Shown here: piece after piece, positions 16,052 through 25,616 of the stretch
Layout of the letters: each line of letters starts with the position of its first letter
Numbering within the stretch: the stretch's first letter is position 1
Origin: Paenibacillus glycanilyticus NBRC 16618
GTDB taxonomy: Bacteria > Bacillota > Bacilli > Paenibacillales > Paenibacillaceae
Reading direction: 5' to 3'
NCBI RefSeq assembly: GCF_004000805.1
Contig: NZ_BILY01000016.1
Coordinates: 1 to 64,000, forward strand
DNA: 64,000 bases
Translations under genes and position numbers: made by a program
The notes under the pieces: generated by a model
The model's input: only the letters and a program-made list of their open reading frames with translations
What the model was told of the DNA's origin: nothing
Databases searched by the model: none

Positions 16052-17665
16052 TCATAAACCGTTCTTAAACTCTTGCGGCGTCATCCCGTATTGGGTCTTA
16101 AACAGCTTAATGAAATACTGCGGCTTCTGGTAGCCGACCTCATGGGCGATTTGGCTTATCTTTAAGTCCTTGTGCTTCAACAATTGCACCGCTTTCTCCA
16201 TTCGCAGCCGAAGCACGTAGTTCGAGAAATTTTCCTTTGTCTCCTGTTTAAACAGGTTGGATACATAGACGGGATGCAGATTGACATGATCGGCCACCGT
16301 TTGAAGAGTTATATCCTTTATATTTTCTTGTATGAACCGGCGGATTCGCTCCATCAGGTCAGACCGTATGTTGTCCGAACGGCTGTCGCTATAAGCTTTG
16401 ATTTGAACATAGCTGCCGAAAGCCCATTCCTTTAACGGCTCCACGCTCCAGCCGGCATCAATCTTCAGCATCTTATCGATTTCTCTTCCGAACACTTCGT
16501 AAATTCGTTTGCCCTTCTTGTGCAAATAATAAGAATAGGTTTGCAGCAAGGTAACGTAGATTTGCAGCCCGTATTCGCGCGCTCCGCCGCCCGCGCCTTC
16601 AAGCTCTTCGAATATCCGGTTAAGCTTGCTCTCGAATCCGTTCCACTGCTCCAAATCGATCAATTCCATAAACGTTTGGGAACGATAAAGCTCCGCAAGC
16701 GGCTGGATTTCGAAAACCTCTTTCTTTTGCTTCGCGTCAAAAAAGCTTTCGGTCTGGTAGCCGATATAATCGGTGTAGATCGATAATGCGGAATGGTACA
16801 TGGGCAAAATGTCGTTCGGGAACCCGCCCCAGCCGCTAAGCACAACGGAAACCTTCGACTTCAAATAAAGCTTGATCTGATGCTGGGAGAGCCTCGCCAA
16901 GTCTTCTATTATCGCAGAGTGGTCTCTGCCTGATTGCACAGACGGATTAGGCTGAACCAGAAAAATCAAATAATCATGCGAATCCTTGCAATACGCCACA
17001 TGATATTTGTCCGCAAAAACCTCTTCCACAATATTAAACATGGCATATTCGATCAACGAAAGACTATAGAGATCCGTATTCGAATAGTCTTCCTCTACTC
17101 TCATGCACAAGAGAATGGCTTCCTTCTCGGCGGAAAAAGGAAGTCCGTACAATTGAAGCTTGTCCTGCAAAGCCGATAACGGGTAGCTTTTGCCGGATAA
17201 CAATTCGAACAGGAACATTTCTCTTAATTTTGGCAGGCTTTCGCGGAACCGGTAAGCGAATTTCTGCTGATTGAGCAGCTCGTTTCCTTCTTCCGTAATC
17301 CGATCGATAATGGTGCGCAGCGTCTGCTCCAATTCCTCATTCGATACCGGTTTTAATAGATAGTCGCATACCTGCTGCTGAATCGCTTCCCTCGCATATT
17401 GAAATTCATCATAGCCGGTTATAATAACCGCCTTCGTATTTTTCCATTTCTCATTGATTCGGGCAATCAATTCAAGTCCGGTCATCCCGTTCATATGAAT
17501 ATCCGTTACCACGATATCGACGGAGCGGTAATTCAGCAGCTCCAGGGCTTCTTCGCCTGAATAGGCTTTGTAGACATTGGAAATCCCCATTTGCTCCCAC
17601 GGAAGTCCAATGGCCAAGCTGTCCACCAAATGCGTATGATCGTCCACAATCAAAATTTCGTACAT
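16052..17665 (-). CDS. YesN-type response regulator (REC plus AraC domain)
   Basis: A response regulator of about 537 residues. The receiver domain starts MYEILIVDDHTHLVDSLAIG with the acidic pair, phospho-acceptor Asp in VDIVVTDIHMNGMTG and Lys in YLLKPVSNEEL. A long middle region has no clear motif. The C-terminal AraC-type DNA-binding domain ends RMEKAVQLLKHKDLKISQIA, HEVGYQKPQYFIKLFK and YGMTPQEF. I start it at the ATG at 17665, two bases after the kinase stop codon, with AAGGTG upstream; the longer reading would overlap the kinase gene. It is the partner of the YesM-type kinase and probably controls nearby carbohydrate genes. Confidence 0.9.
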   Translation of the reverse strand: MYEILIVDDHTHLVDSLAIGLPWEQMGISNVYKAYSGEEALELLNYRSVDIVVTDIHMNGMTGLELIARINEKWKNTKAVIITGYDEFQYAREAIQQQVCDYLLKPVSNEELEQTLRTIIDRITEEGNELLNQQKFAYRFRESLPKLREMFLFELLSGKSYPLSALQDKLQLYGLPFSAEKEAILLCMRVEEDYSNTDLYSLSLIEYAMFNIVEEVFADKYHVAYCKDSHDYLIFLVQPNPSVQSGRDHSAIIEDLARLSQHQIKLYLKSKVSVVLSGWGGFPNDILPMYHSALSIYTDYIGYQTESFFDAKQKKEVFEIQPLAELYRSQTFMELIDLEQWNGFESKLNRIFEELEGAGGGAREYGLQIYVTLLQTYSYYLHKKGKRIYEVFGREIDKMLKIDAGWSVEPLKEWAFGSYVQIKAYSDSRSDNIRSDLMERIRRFIQENIKDITLQTVADHVNLHPVYVSNLFKQETKENFSNYVLRLRMEKAVQLLKHKDLKISQIAHEVGYQKPQYFIKLFKTQYGMTPQEFKNGL

Positions 17666-17667
17666 GC

Positions 17668-19377
17668 TTACACACCTTCCTTGCCGCTCCAGCTTAGTTG
17701 CACGCATAGTCCGCCTAACTCCGATTTGCTGAGATGTACGCCCGAATCGCTGCCGTACATTAACCGCAGGCGTTGGTGAACGTTTTTCAGACCGGATTCG
17801 ATTTCCTCGCTGCTCGAATGAATCTTCTTGCGCATCGCTTCAATCGTTTCGTAATCGCCCCCGGTGCCATTGTCCTCCACCGCTACATGGTTCATTCCTT
17901 CTTCGCTCCAGCATCTAATGCGGATCATGCCGAATTCGGATTGGTTATTGAACGAATGCAGGATGACATTCTCTACAAGCGGCTGTACGATTAACCGCGG
18001 AACTTCGAGCTCCGCAAGCTGCGGCTCAATCTCGATCTGATATTCGAAGTCATCCCTCAGCATGCAATGAATTTCCAGATAGAAATGGATCAAGTCCAGC
18101 TCCTCTTGCAGCTTCACCATTTTGCTTCCCGTCTTGGTCGTATACCGGTAATACTTGCTTAAGTTCATGGTCATCGAGATAGCGGCTTTATTTTCCTTGA
18201 GCTCTATCATGCTTTTGATATAAGCAAGCGTGTTGTACAAAAAATGCGGATTGATCTGCGACTGCAGCTGCTTCAGCGTTGCATCCTTGGACCTGAGCTG
18301 TTCCTTGTACACATCCACGATCAGCTCCTCGATCTTGGAGGCCATGGAGTTAAATCTGTCGTACAGAAACCGGTATTCCCCCTTGGGCTTATCCGTCATC
18401 CTTACGGAATAAATCCCTTTCTCGATCAGATTCATGTTCCGCATCATCTTCCGAAACGGAATTTGAATGTTGCGGTACATCACGAACGCCAGATAAGCCC
18501 CCATGAACAGAAGCATGCCGCTTATGAGGTAAAACATGGTCTGGTTCCGGCTGATCGGCGCCATAATATGGCTGATCGGTACATAGTCGACGAGATACCA
18601 GCCAAGCGATTCCAGCTTCTGATAATGAACCTGATACTTCGTTTTGTCGGATCGAAGAAGCATGTACCCGCTTTCCGTTGAGGGATCGATCTCCTTAAGC
18701 CGGGGAAGAAATTCGTCGATTTGTTTTACGTTAACCGAATAATTATAGATAGGGTCCGCTCCGGGATGGTACAGGAACGGATCGCCCGAGCCATTCGCTT
18801 TGAATTCCGACAAGGCGCTTCGAAGCGCGGATACGCCGAATTTAAGCACAACCCGCATACGCGCCTCGCCCGTCTCCGCCGAGTTCTCGGGATAAGACAA
18901 GATTTCCATGAAATAATCCTCGTTAGAATCGGAATAGTACTGCCAAAAGGTATCCTGCAGGGGAAACTCCTTCGGAAGCGCATTCAAGCTGGAGTTGCTT
19001 TTGATGACGATACCGGTCTTGGGATAGAGAACCGCGATGACGGCTTTCCAATCGCCGTAACCGGCAAGCCGGTTAATTTCTTCCGAGACGGTTCGATTAA
19101 CTCTGTATTTGCCCAGCACATCGTCCAATAAATCGGGATACGCTAAATTTCGCACGTCCGTGCTTTCGTACAGCATTTTCTTATACGTATCCAGCCGGAA
19201 GAACAATTGGTCGAGCTGATTGGCGAACGTTTCGATCTGATACCGCTTCACCTTTATAATTTCATCGGTCAACACATCCGTGCTTGTTCGGTTCGACACC
19301 GCAAACAGGAGCAGGATCGGGATAAGTAAAATCAACAACGTAGCGATCAATTTGGTAAATATGTTGAATCTGCTCAT
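17668..19377 (-). CDS. YesM-type sensor histidine kinase
   Basis: A sensor kinase of about 569 residues. A first membrane helix (LIATLLILLIPILLLFAV) and a second near residue 285 flank a large extracellular dCACHE-like sensor domain. A HAMP domain follows, then a His_kinase domain with QSQINPHFLYNTLAYIKSMI (the phosphorylated His in NPHFLYN) and a HATPase with QPLVENVILHSF and GGDYETIEAM. The ATG at 19377 has GAGAGGA at a good distance; the ATG 30 bases earlier has none. It forms a tight operon with the upstream binding protein and downstream YesN regulator, suggesting that the binding protein presents a sugar to the sensor. Confidence 0.9.
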   Translation of the reverse strand: MSRFNIFTKLIATLLILLIPILLLFAVSNRTSTDVLTDEIIKVKRYQIETFANQLDQLFFRLDTYKKMLYESTDVRNLAYPDLLDDVLGKYRVNRTVSEEINRLAGYGDWKAVIAVLYPKTGIVIKSNSSLNALPKEFPLQDTFWQYYSDSNEDYFMEILSYPENSAETGEARMRVVLKFGVSALRSALSEFKANGSGDPFLYHPGADPIYNYSVNVKQIDEFLPRLKEIDPSTESGYMLLRSDKTKYQVHYQKLESLGWYLVDYVPISHIMAPISRNQTMFYLISGMLLFMGAYLAFVMYRNIQIPFRKMMRNMNLIEKGIYSVRMTDKPKGEYRFLYDRFNSMASKIEELIVDVYKEQLRSKDATLKQLQSQINPHFLYNTLAYIKSMIELKENKAAISMTMNLSKYYRYTTKTGSKMVKLQEELDLIHFYLEIHCMLRDDFEYQIEIEPQLAELEVPRLIVQPLVENVILHSFNNQSEFGMIRIRCWSEEGMNHVAVEDNGTGGDYETIEAMRKKIHSSSEEIESGLKNVHQRLRLMYGSDSGVHLSKSELGGLCVQLSWSGKEGV

Positions 19378-19412
19378 GACTGATCGTCCTCTCAGCTTCT
19401 TGCTCATGGCAT

Positions 19413-20933
19413 TTAATGCTGGCGTTGAAATTCGGAGAACTGCTTTTTCAATTCGGCAAAAACAATATCAAAGCCCGCTTTCTTGAGAGCTGCGAGGGCA
19501 TCGTCATAATATTGGTCGTAACTGGCTATCCCGAAGTTGATAGGCTCGAATTTTTCTTTATAGACCGCCATCACTTGCGCGATCTCGTTCTTAACGGGAG
19601 CTTCGTTGAAGTGGAAGCCGGATAGCTTGGAGATGCGCGAATTCTCGTCGTTCGCAAGCATATCCTCGATCACGTCATCCTCTACGTTAGCCGGAGCGAT
19701 AAAATAATCCTTGTTCCGCCACATCCATTCGTACATCAGCTGATCATTGGTCAATTGCTTGATTTTACCGTTATCCAGCACATAATCCTTTCCTTCAACC
19801 CCGTAAATAATAAAGTTGTAATTTTCTTTGCTTTGCAAAATCCAATTCATAAACATCATCGCGCGTTCCGGATTTTTCGACGCGGAAGTAATCATAAATG
19901 CTTCATTGCTTGGCGTCGTAATATACTTGGGCTTCTCTTTCGCCAGATAGTACTCGCGGAGCCTCGCTTCCGGATCGGCATTCCGCGCCGTTTGCAGATT
20001 TTCCATCGCCCGGGAAACAGCGCCCACGCGGAAAAGAAGCTTGCCCGCATTCTCCTGATCGATCTTCGCAGCCGGATTCCCCACGAGGTTCATGTCGATA
20101 ATCCCCTTGTTCACCCAGGACTCGCGTAAATGAGCTACTTTCTTGTACAGATCGGACTCCACGTAGCTGAGCAGCTCTCCCGAATCCTCGTCCACCATAA
20201 ACAGCATTCTCTCGTCCAAGGAAGAATAGTTCCTGTCCGTCAACTCTCGCCATAACAATTCATGCCCGCGGTCGGTTTCCAAATAACCGTAATAGCTCGG
20301 ATCTATCGCGTGCATGCGTTGATAGAATTGTTCCAGATCCGCTATCGTCTCAACGTCCGTCATGCCGACCTTCTCCAGCAAGTCCTGACGGACCATGACG
20401 GAGGAGAATTTCCCGGCCGATGTAAAGGCTTGGGAGGGTATCGCCCAAAGCTTCCCGTCGATCCAGTTCTGCTTGAAATTATCCTCGGGTATATGTTTAA
20501 CAAGATCCTGCCCGTATTGGCCTAGAAGCTCGTCTAACGGCTGAATATAGCCTTTGCTGTAATAAACGGAGACGAACGGCGCGCCATACCAGAACAAGTC
20601 GTAATCTTCTCCGGTGGATAGGGCCAGCTCCAATTTTTGCTGGTAATTGGACCATGGAATATAAGTCAATTCCAAGTTCATGTTCAAATCTTTCTTGAGC
20701 CGGTCGTTCAGTTCATTCTCGACAAAATCGCCCATGCGAGACGACTGGTCTCCGGGCATAATCACCTTCAGCGTGACAAAGGATTCCGGTACGTCTTTTC
20801 CCTCGTTATCCGCTGTATCGGAATGAAGGGGTCCTGGCGATTGGGAGGAGCCCGGGTTAATATAATGGCTGAACAAGGCGAATAAAAGAGTTAAGAAAAG
20901 TATCGCAACGGTACCGATCACAGCACGCTTCAT
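19413..20933 (-). CDS. Extracellular solute-binding protein of a sensor operon
   Basis: A 506-residue family 1 solute-binding protein. It starts with a hydrophobic segment (VIGTVAILFLTLLFALF) but I see no lipobox Cys after it, so it may be held by an uncleaved signal anchor. The body has VKVIMPGDQSS-like start (LKVIMPGDQSS), LELTYIPWSNYQQKLELALS and MFMNWILQSKENYNF near the C-terminal lobe. It lies directly upstream of the YesM/YesN genes with no permeases, and so resembles auxiliary binding proteins that feed a signal to the kinase rather than transport. Confidence 0.85.
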   Translation of the reverse strand: MKRAVIGTVAILFLTLLFALFSHYINPGSSQSPGPLHSDTADNEGKDVPESFVTLKVIMPGDQSSRMGDFVENELNDRLKKDLNMNLELTYIPWSNYQQKLELALSTGEDYDLFWYGAPFVSVYYSKGYIQPLDELLGQYGQDLVKHIPEDNFKQNWIDGKLWAIPSQAFTSAGKFSSVMVRQDLLEKVGMTDVETIADLEQFYQRMHAIDPSYYGYLETDRGHELLWRELTDRNYSSLDERMLFMVDEDSGELLSYVESDLYKKVAHLRESWVNKGIIDMNLVGNPAAKIDQENAGKLLFRVGAVSRAMENLQTARNADPEARLREYYLAKEKPKYITTPSNEAFMITSASKNPERAMMFMNWILQSKENYNFIIYGVEGKDYVLDNGKIKQLTNDQLMYEWMWRNKDYFIAPANVEDDVIEDMLANDENSRISKLSGFHFNEAPVKNEIAQVMAVYKEKFEPINFGIASYDQYYDDALAALKKAGFDIVFAELKKQFSEFQRQH

Positions 20934-21020
20934 CTTTGTAAGGCTTCCCCTTCACCATAGAGTCTCGAGTCTCAATGCTAGTCTACACTAATTCCAATAA
21001 CGTGAATATGCCGTCATAGA

Positions 21021-21057
21021 ACGGGAGCACATGGGCGCTAACGCCATGTGCTCCCGT
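21021..21057 (-). terminator. Hairpin terminator after the S-layer protein gene
   Basis: ACGGGAGCACATGG pairs with CCATGTGCTCCCGT, with an inner CG pair and one bulged base. The T run on the minus strand is weak (TTCTATG), but its position 14 bp past the stop codon fits a terminator. Confidence 0.65.
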
Positions 21058-21070
21058 ATTCATCTGCTTC

Positions 21071-24000
21071 TTAATTCATAAATTGAACGAATTGCAAAAA
21101 CCGTTTGATCATAACGGCGGCTTCCGCGCGGGTTGCATTCGCTGCCGGATCTATGGTCGCCATAGACTTCCCTTTTATGATTCGAGCAGTGAGCAATTCG
21201 GCTATCGAAGCTTTTGCCCAAGGACTAATGGAAGCTTGATCCTTATAGTTTTCAAGAGCATTGCCGTTCGCTTGGACCGGTTTGTTCACATAGTTCAGAG
21301 CTCTAGCTGTCATAACCGCGATTTGTTCGCGGGTGATTCGTTCATTCGGTTTAAAGGAACCATCCGTATAACCGTTAATGATCCCCGCATCAACGGCCGC
21401 TGCAATCGCATCCGCGAACCAGTCTCCTTGTGCTACGTCGCTGAAATCGGTTCCCGCAGCCGGAGAGCTAAGCCCAAGGGAACGAACAAGCAAGGCCGTA
21501 AACTCCGCGCGGGTAATCGGTTTGTCCGGCGAGAAGAGTTCAGGCGCAGTACCGTTTACGATTCGTTTCGAGGCCAGCAATTCGATTTCCGGCTTGGCCC
21601 AGTGTCCCTGAAGATCAGCGAACGTTCTGCTGCCCGAATCCGAAACAACCGCGTAAATGCTGTTCCCGTTGCGTTTGATGACAACTTCCGTGCTGCCCCC
21701 GTTAACTTGAAGGAAGGATGGAACAAAAGCAAACGTCCTTGTATCCGGGTTAAATAGAAGCGCAGTCGCGTTCGCTTGATTAACGGCTCCCGGCACAATA
21801 ACCGTTCTCTCGAGGTAGGTGCTGCCGAAGCCGGTTATCTCCACCGATTGTCCGTTTGCCTGGGCATAGATTTTGTAGTCCAGGGCAGGAGCTAGCAAGG
21901 TTAACCCTTCCTTGCTTGCTTGTTCAGCCAATACATCCGCCGTGCTGCCTGCAACTTTATCGATAACCATGCTTAAGTTCATATTCTCAAGGCTTACGCC
22001 AAGCTTTTGCGCTATATCGGCCAAGCCTAAAGCTTTGACGGGAACCTTGTAGCTTCCGAAATCCGTCAGGATAAGAATGGATGCATCCGATAGGTCCTTC
22101 CCAGCATCCACTAAGGCAGACGATGGGATATTCACCTTCACGCTTCCGCCGTTGTTTTTCAACTCGATAATAACGGAATTGGAATTGACGCCGGATGGCT
22201 TGCCGCGAAGTGCCTGGAAGGCGTCTTGGAGCTTCTTCGCGTCAATGGCCGCTTCGGTCACGCCGTCCGTTGACCGGACAATAGTTACTGCATTTTGCCC
22301 CAGCTTGATGCCTTTATCCGTTAAATCCGGCCCTGGCTGCGAGGTTGTTCCGCCGGAGGACGGGTTCGAGCTGGAATCATTGGACGCAACCGTCACCGCG
22401 AATTGCTTCTCCAAGTTGCCGTCGGTAGATTTAGCCGTAATGACGGTGCTGCCGATTCCGACAGCCTTGACCAGGCCAGCAGCGGATACATAGGCAGCTT
22501 TACCGTTCGACGACGACCATACTACTCTTTTGTTGCCCGCTTCCGCCGGCACAACCGCGACATTAATCTGTGCGCTGGAACCGGGAGACAATTGAAGCTG
22601 GCTTGTCGTATTCGCCGTCAAGCCGGTCACTCTGACCGGAGCCTCGGCCGTGCTATCCGTTACGTCTACGCTGCCTAGCTCCAGCCATCCGTCACTATTC
22701 TGCTCCTCGTTAGCGAAGCGGAACTTCTTGGCGTCCGCGTTGATCTCCTCTAACGGATTCACGTAACGCATCAGGATTTGATAGCTTCCGTTGCTTAAAG
22801 CCGGATTGCTCGTCGATTCGAACAGCTTATTGTTGTCGAATCCGTTTGTATTCGGAAGCAGGTCTTTCAAGTCCCAACCGGGTTCCCATACCTTCACGAT
22901 GCCGCTTTCGGATTTGGCCGCAAGCTCTATCTTCCAGTTATAGTAGAATGGCGCCACCCCTCTGTTTTCAACCTCTACGCCGACCTTCAGATTTCCATCC
23001 GCAGCATCCAGATAGGCAGAAGGCACGTAATATTCATAGCCCAATCTGCGCGATCCTTCGACAGCTCTTGCCAGCGGTTCGGACTCCAGCGGCGTTTGGA
23101 ATACCCCTTGCGTAATCAGCCAGGAAGCATGGGTCAAGTTCAGGCTGGTGTAATAATCTTCGCCCTGCGCCCCCTCGATTGGCGCCGACGGTTCATTGTA
23201 TACCGGCGGATCATTGTTCCACATCTTCAATTGAATTTCCGGTCTCATCTCTCCGCCCATGCTGTTCGTTTTCCAGAAATCCGTCACTCCAGCGTCTTTG
23301 ACTTTGCCCCAGAAATGCCAGCCTTGGCCTCCGAGACTTGGCGGGAGGGTCTGGAAAGCAAAGGAATCGTCATGATAGCCGACATCGAAATTTTTGGTTT
23401 TGAGCGTGCTGTTGTCCATCGGATATCTTAAGACAAGCTGCGTTTCGTTAAACGCGTTGTCCATATCGGTAAGAACCCGCTTCAGGTTGGCGTCTGTCGG
23501 CATTAAATTCGGCGATTTGATATTTCCGTCGTAAGGGTACGTATGCCATTCGCCCCAGAAGCCGATCAATCCAATGGTCAGGAAGCCGATACGCGGATCG
23601 CCGTCATAACGGGCTCCAAGCGCCCCAATGAAATTGTCCAAGGCGCCCAATAAATGTTCATCGTTATAATCAGGCGCTAGACTTGTTGCATCCTTACCGT
23701 TGTTATATTCCGAATAGGCGTAAGTCTGCAGCCCTTCGTCCAGAAGGAATTGCGGGATTCCGGACGGCTTGTTCGGATAGTCCAGATAAATCCTGAATAC
23801 GGCCTGATTGCCTCTGGCTGCAACGGCTTCAAGCCGTTTGTCCAGCTCCGTCCAATTAAAATCATTCCGGTTGTTCATCAGCTTATTAAGCGGCAGGTAG
23901 AAGAACTCCAAGCTGTAAGGCAGCTGCGTTGGCTGGTCTCTCCAATCATCGCCTTCGGTGAAATAAGACTCCTCCGAAGCATCGTAGAAAGGAAGGAGAC

Positions 24001-25495
24001 CCTTAAGCGGATTGTCTACCGGCGCACTCCGATACGTAAGCGCCTCCGTTCCGGCTGCTGTTGCCCAAGCTGGAGGAGCCGGGTGGTCAACAGGCTCGGT
24101 CGTTGATCCTCCTCCTGATCCGCCGGTTCTGCCAGCTAACGCATAGAGGGCAATTTGGTCAATACTGAGAACATTGTCGGCTTGATTTTTCGGGCCAAAG
24201 CCGAATTGAATTTGCAAAACCTTGCTCGCATCAAACTTCGCGTCGCAAGCATCGCAGCCTTGCCATGCGGACTGGATCAATGCGCTCCAAGGAATTCTCA
24301 CCATTCCCTTGTAGCCTGCGGCAATGGATAGGGAGCCTCCGCCAAGAGTAGTTGTTTTCCAGCCTTCGGCACCCTGATAGAATTGTACGGTTCCTCCTTC
24401 TTTCAAGGAGAATTCGCCTTTTGGCGCATCCGTAACAAGCGAGATATTCAGATCCATATTTTTATTCGTTGGCGATTGGTTATTGGCCCAGAAGGTGAGC
24501 CCGTCAAAGGCGGACCAATCCGAATCCGTCCCGTTAAAGGCAACGCGTTTAACGTTTACCCAATCGGATGCCGTTTTGCCCGGAGGAGGGGAAACGGAAA
24601 ACTTCATCGCTTGATTGCCGTTCGAGACATTCACGTGATCGATCGTACGAAGGGTAGACGGTTCTCCGGATTCCCAGTCGATCCGCCAGATGTTCTGCAA
24701 GGCAGCATCGTCCGCGTACGATTCGAAATCGTCCAAACTTTTATTCGCCCGATAGAGCATAATGTCATCAATCGTGATGACGTTATGCGGATAACCTGTT
24801 GGCGGGTATCCGAACTGAAGTCCCGTTACTTCGCTTGGATCAAGCACCGCTGCGCAGTCTGCCTGAACGCCGTCGCATTGCCATGCGGATTGAACGAATT
24901 GATCCCAAGAGAGCTTCACAATACCCTTGAAGCCTGCGGGAACGTTAAGCGACGCTCCATTAAACGCCGCCGGCTGCAAGCTTCCATCCGCCGCAATCGT
25001 TAAGGCATGCCCACCTTCCTTCAATCCGAACTCGCCTTTCGCCGCAGGCGTCTGAAGCGCGACATTTAAGCTGAAAGCCTTATTGTCGTTTGTTGTATTG
25101 TCCACCCAGAAGCTTAATCCGTCATACTTGGACCAATCCCTCTTGCCTGAAGGGATGGAATGAATAATATTCGACCATGTCGAATCCGTGATTGCGGTGG
25201 ACAGCCGGAGGCCGTTGCTTCCGCTCGACTGTCCAAGCTCTCTAGTAACGGAGCCCGGTTTGTCGGACCATGCTTCCGTCCATGCCTGCCCAAGGGCCGC
25301 ATCATCCGCATAGGATTCGAAATCCTCGATAAGCCCCGGTATGTCGGAACCGGCGGTTGATACGATTGCCGGTTGCTCCGGATCCGCGCTTACCCTGCTC
25401 GCGGCATTCCCAAAAAGCGTGCTCAATAACAAGGCGACAATGAGCATCGCTTTAAGCGATGTTCTTCCAATATCGTGCACGGATAACAGTTTCAT
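21071..25495 (-). CDS. Secreted DUF4874/DUF4832 protein with SLH anchor
   Basis: A 1474-residue multi-domain surface protein. Signal peptide at about 1-37. Two related beta-sandwich, CIA30/carbohydrate-binding-like modules follow (about 45-250 and 253-450; both start with DDFESYADDAAL-like sequence and contain a FWVDN or FWANN motif). After a Gly/Ser linker come a DUF4874 domain (about 485-665; NPLKGLLPFYD, GLIGFWGEWHTYPYDG) and a DUF4832 domain (about 690-960). Then a BIG2-like Ig domain (VVWSSSNGKAAYVS), an uncharacterised segment and three SLH repeats to the C-terminus that hold it on the cell wall. DUF4874 has a TIM-barrel-like look, so a glycan-degrading role is plausible but unproven. 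Confidence 0.85.
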   Translation of the reverse strand: MKLLSVHDIGRTSLKAMLIVALLLSTLFGNAASRVSADPEQPAIVSTAGSDIPGLIEDFESYADDAALGQAWTEAWSDKPGSVTRELGQSSGSNGLRLSTAITDSTWSNIIHSIPSGKRDWSKYDGLSFWVDNTTNDNKAFSLNVALQTPAAKGEFGLKEGGHALTIAADGSLQPAAFNGASLNVPAGFKGIVKLSWDQFVQSAWQCDGVQADCAAVLDPSEVTGLQFGYPPTGYPHNVITIDDIMLYRANKSLDDFESYADDAALQNIWRIDWESGEPSTLRTIDHVNVSNGNQAMKFSVSPPPGKTASDWVNVKRVAFNGTDSDWSAFDGLTFWANNQSPTNKNMDLNISLVTDAPKGEFSLKEGGTVQFYQGAEGWKTTTLGGGSLSIAAGYKGMVRIPWSALIQSAWQGCDACDAKFDASKVLQIQFGFGPKNQADNVLSIDQIALYALAGRTGGSGGGSTTEPVDHPAPPAWATAAGTEALTYRSAPVDNPLKGLLPFYDASEESYFTEGDDWRDQPTQLPYSLEFFYLPLNKLMNNRNDFNWTELDKRLEAVAARGNQAVFRIYLDYPNKPSGIPQFLLDEGLQTYAYSEYNNGKDATSLAPDYNDEHLLGALDNFIGALGARYDGDPRIGFLTIGLIGFWGEWHTYPYDGNIKSPNLMPTDANLKRVLTDMDNAFNETQLVLRYPMDNSTLKTKNFDVGYHDDSFAFQTLPPSLGGQGWHFWGKVKDAGVTDFWKTNSMGGEMRPEIQLKMWNNDPPVYNEPSAPIEGAQGEDYYTSLNLTHASWLITQGVFQTPLESEPLARAVEGSRRLGYEYYVPSAYLDAADGNLKVGVEVENRGVAPFYYNWKIELAAKSESGIVKVWEPGWDLKDLLPNTNGFDNNKLFESTSNPALSNGSYQILMRYVNPLEEINADAKKFRFANEEQNSDGWLELGSVDVTDSTAEAPVRVTGLTANTTSQLQLSPGSSAQINVAVVPAEAGNKRVVWSSSNGKAAYVSAAGLVKAVGIGSTVITAKSTDGNLEKQFAVTVASNDSSSNPSSGGTTSQPGPDLTDKGIKLGQNAVTIVRSTDGVTEAAIDAKKLQDAFQALRGKPSGVNSNSVIIELKNNGGSVKVNIPSSALVDAGKDLSDASILILTDFGSYKVPVKALGLADIAQKLGVSLENMNLSMVIDKVAGSTADVLAEQASKEGLTLLAPALDYKIYAQANGQSVEITGFGSTYLERTVIVPGAVNQANATALLFNPDTRTFAFVPSFLQVNGGSTEVVIKRNGNSIYAVVSDSGSRTFADLQGHWAKPEIELLASKRIVNGTAPELFSPDKPITRAEFTALLVRSLGLSSPAAGTDFSDVAQGDWFADAIAAAVDAGIINGYTDGSFKPNERITREQIAVMTARALNYVNKPVQANGNALENYKDQASISPWAKASIAELLTARIIKGKSMATIDPAANATRAEAAVMIKRFLQFVQFMN

Positions 25496-25516
25496 CGAAA
25501 TCCTCCTCTTTGCTAT

Positions 25517-25531
25517 TTGAAAGCGCTGTCA
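25517..25531 (-). promoter_or_regulatory. CcpA cre-like site
   Basis: TTGAAAGCGCTGTCA fits the catabolite-response element consensus TGWNANCGNTNWCA exactly on both strands. It lies 21 bp upstream of the ATG of the S-layer DUF4832 gene, between the ribosome site and the intergenic hairpin. CcpA-mediated glucose repression is inferred. Confidence 0.65.
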
Positions 25532-25587
25532 ATAATAAGCTTTAAATGTTGTCCCTTTTGTCCGTCATTCAAGCTGAAACAGGTTTT

Positions 25588-25611
25588 ATCCGGACTCGCA
25601 GAAGTCCGGAT
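25588..25611 (-). other. Intergenic hairpin between permease and surface protein genes
   Basis: ATCCGGACT pairs with AGTCCGGAT across a 6-nt loop, six bases after the permease stop codon. No T run follows on either strand. It may stabilise the transporter mRNA or lower read-through rather than terminate fully. Confidence 0.5.
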
Positions 25612-25616
25612 ACCCA

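Noticed and set aside
22077..25003. Long plus-strand open frames opposite the S-layer gene
   Set aside because: They are antisense shadows of a high-quality coding frame and have no family features.
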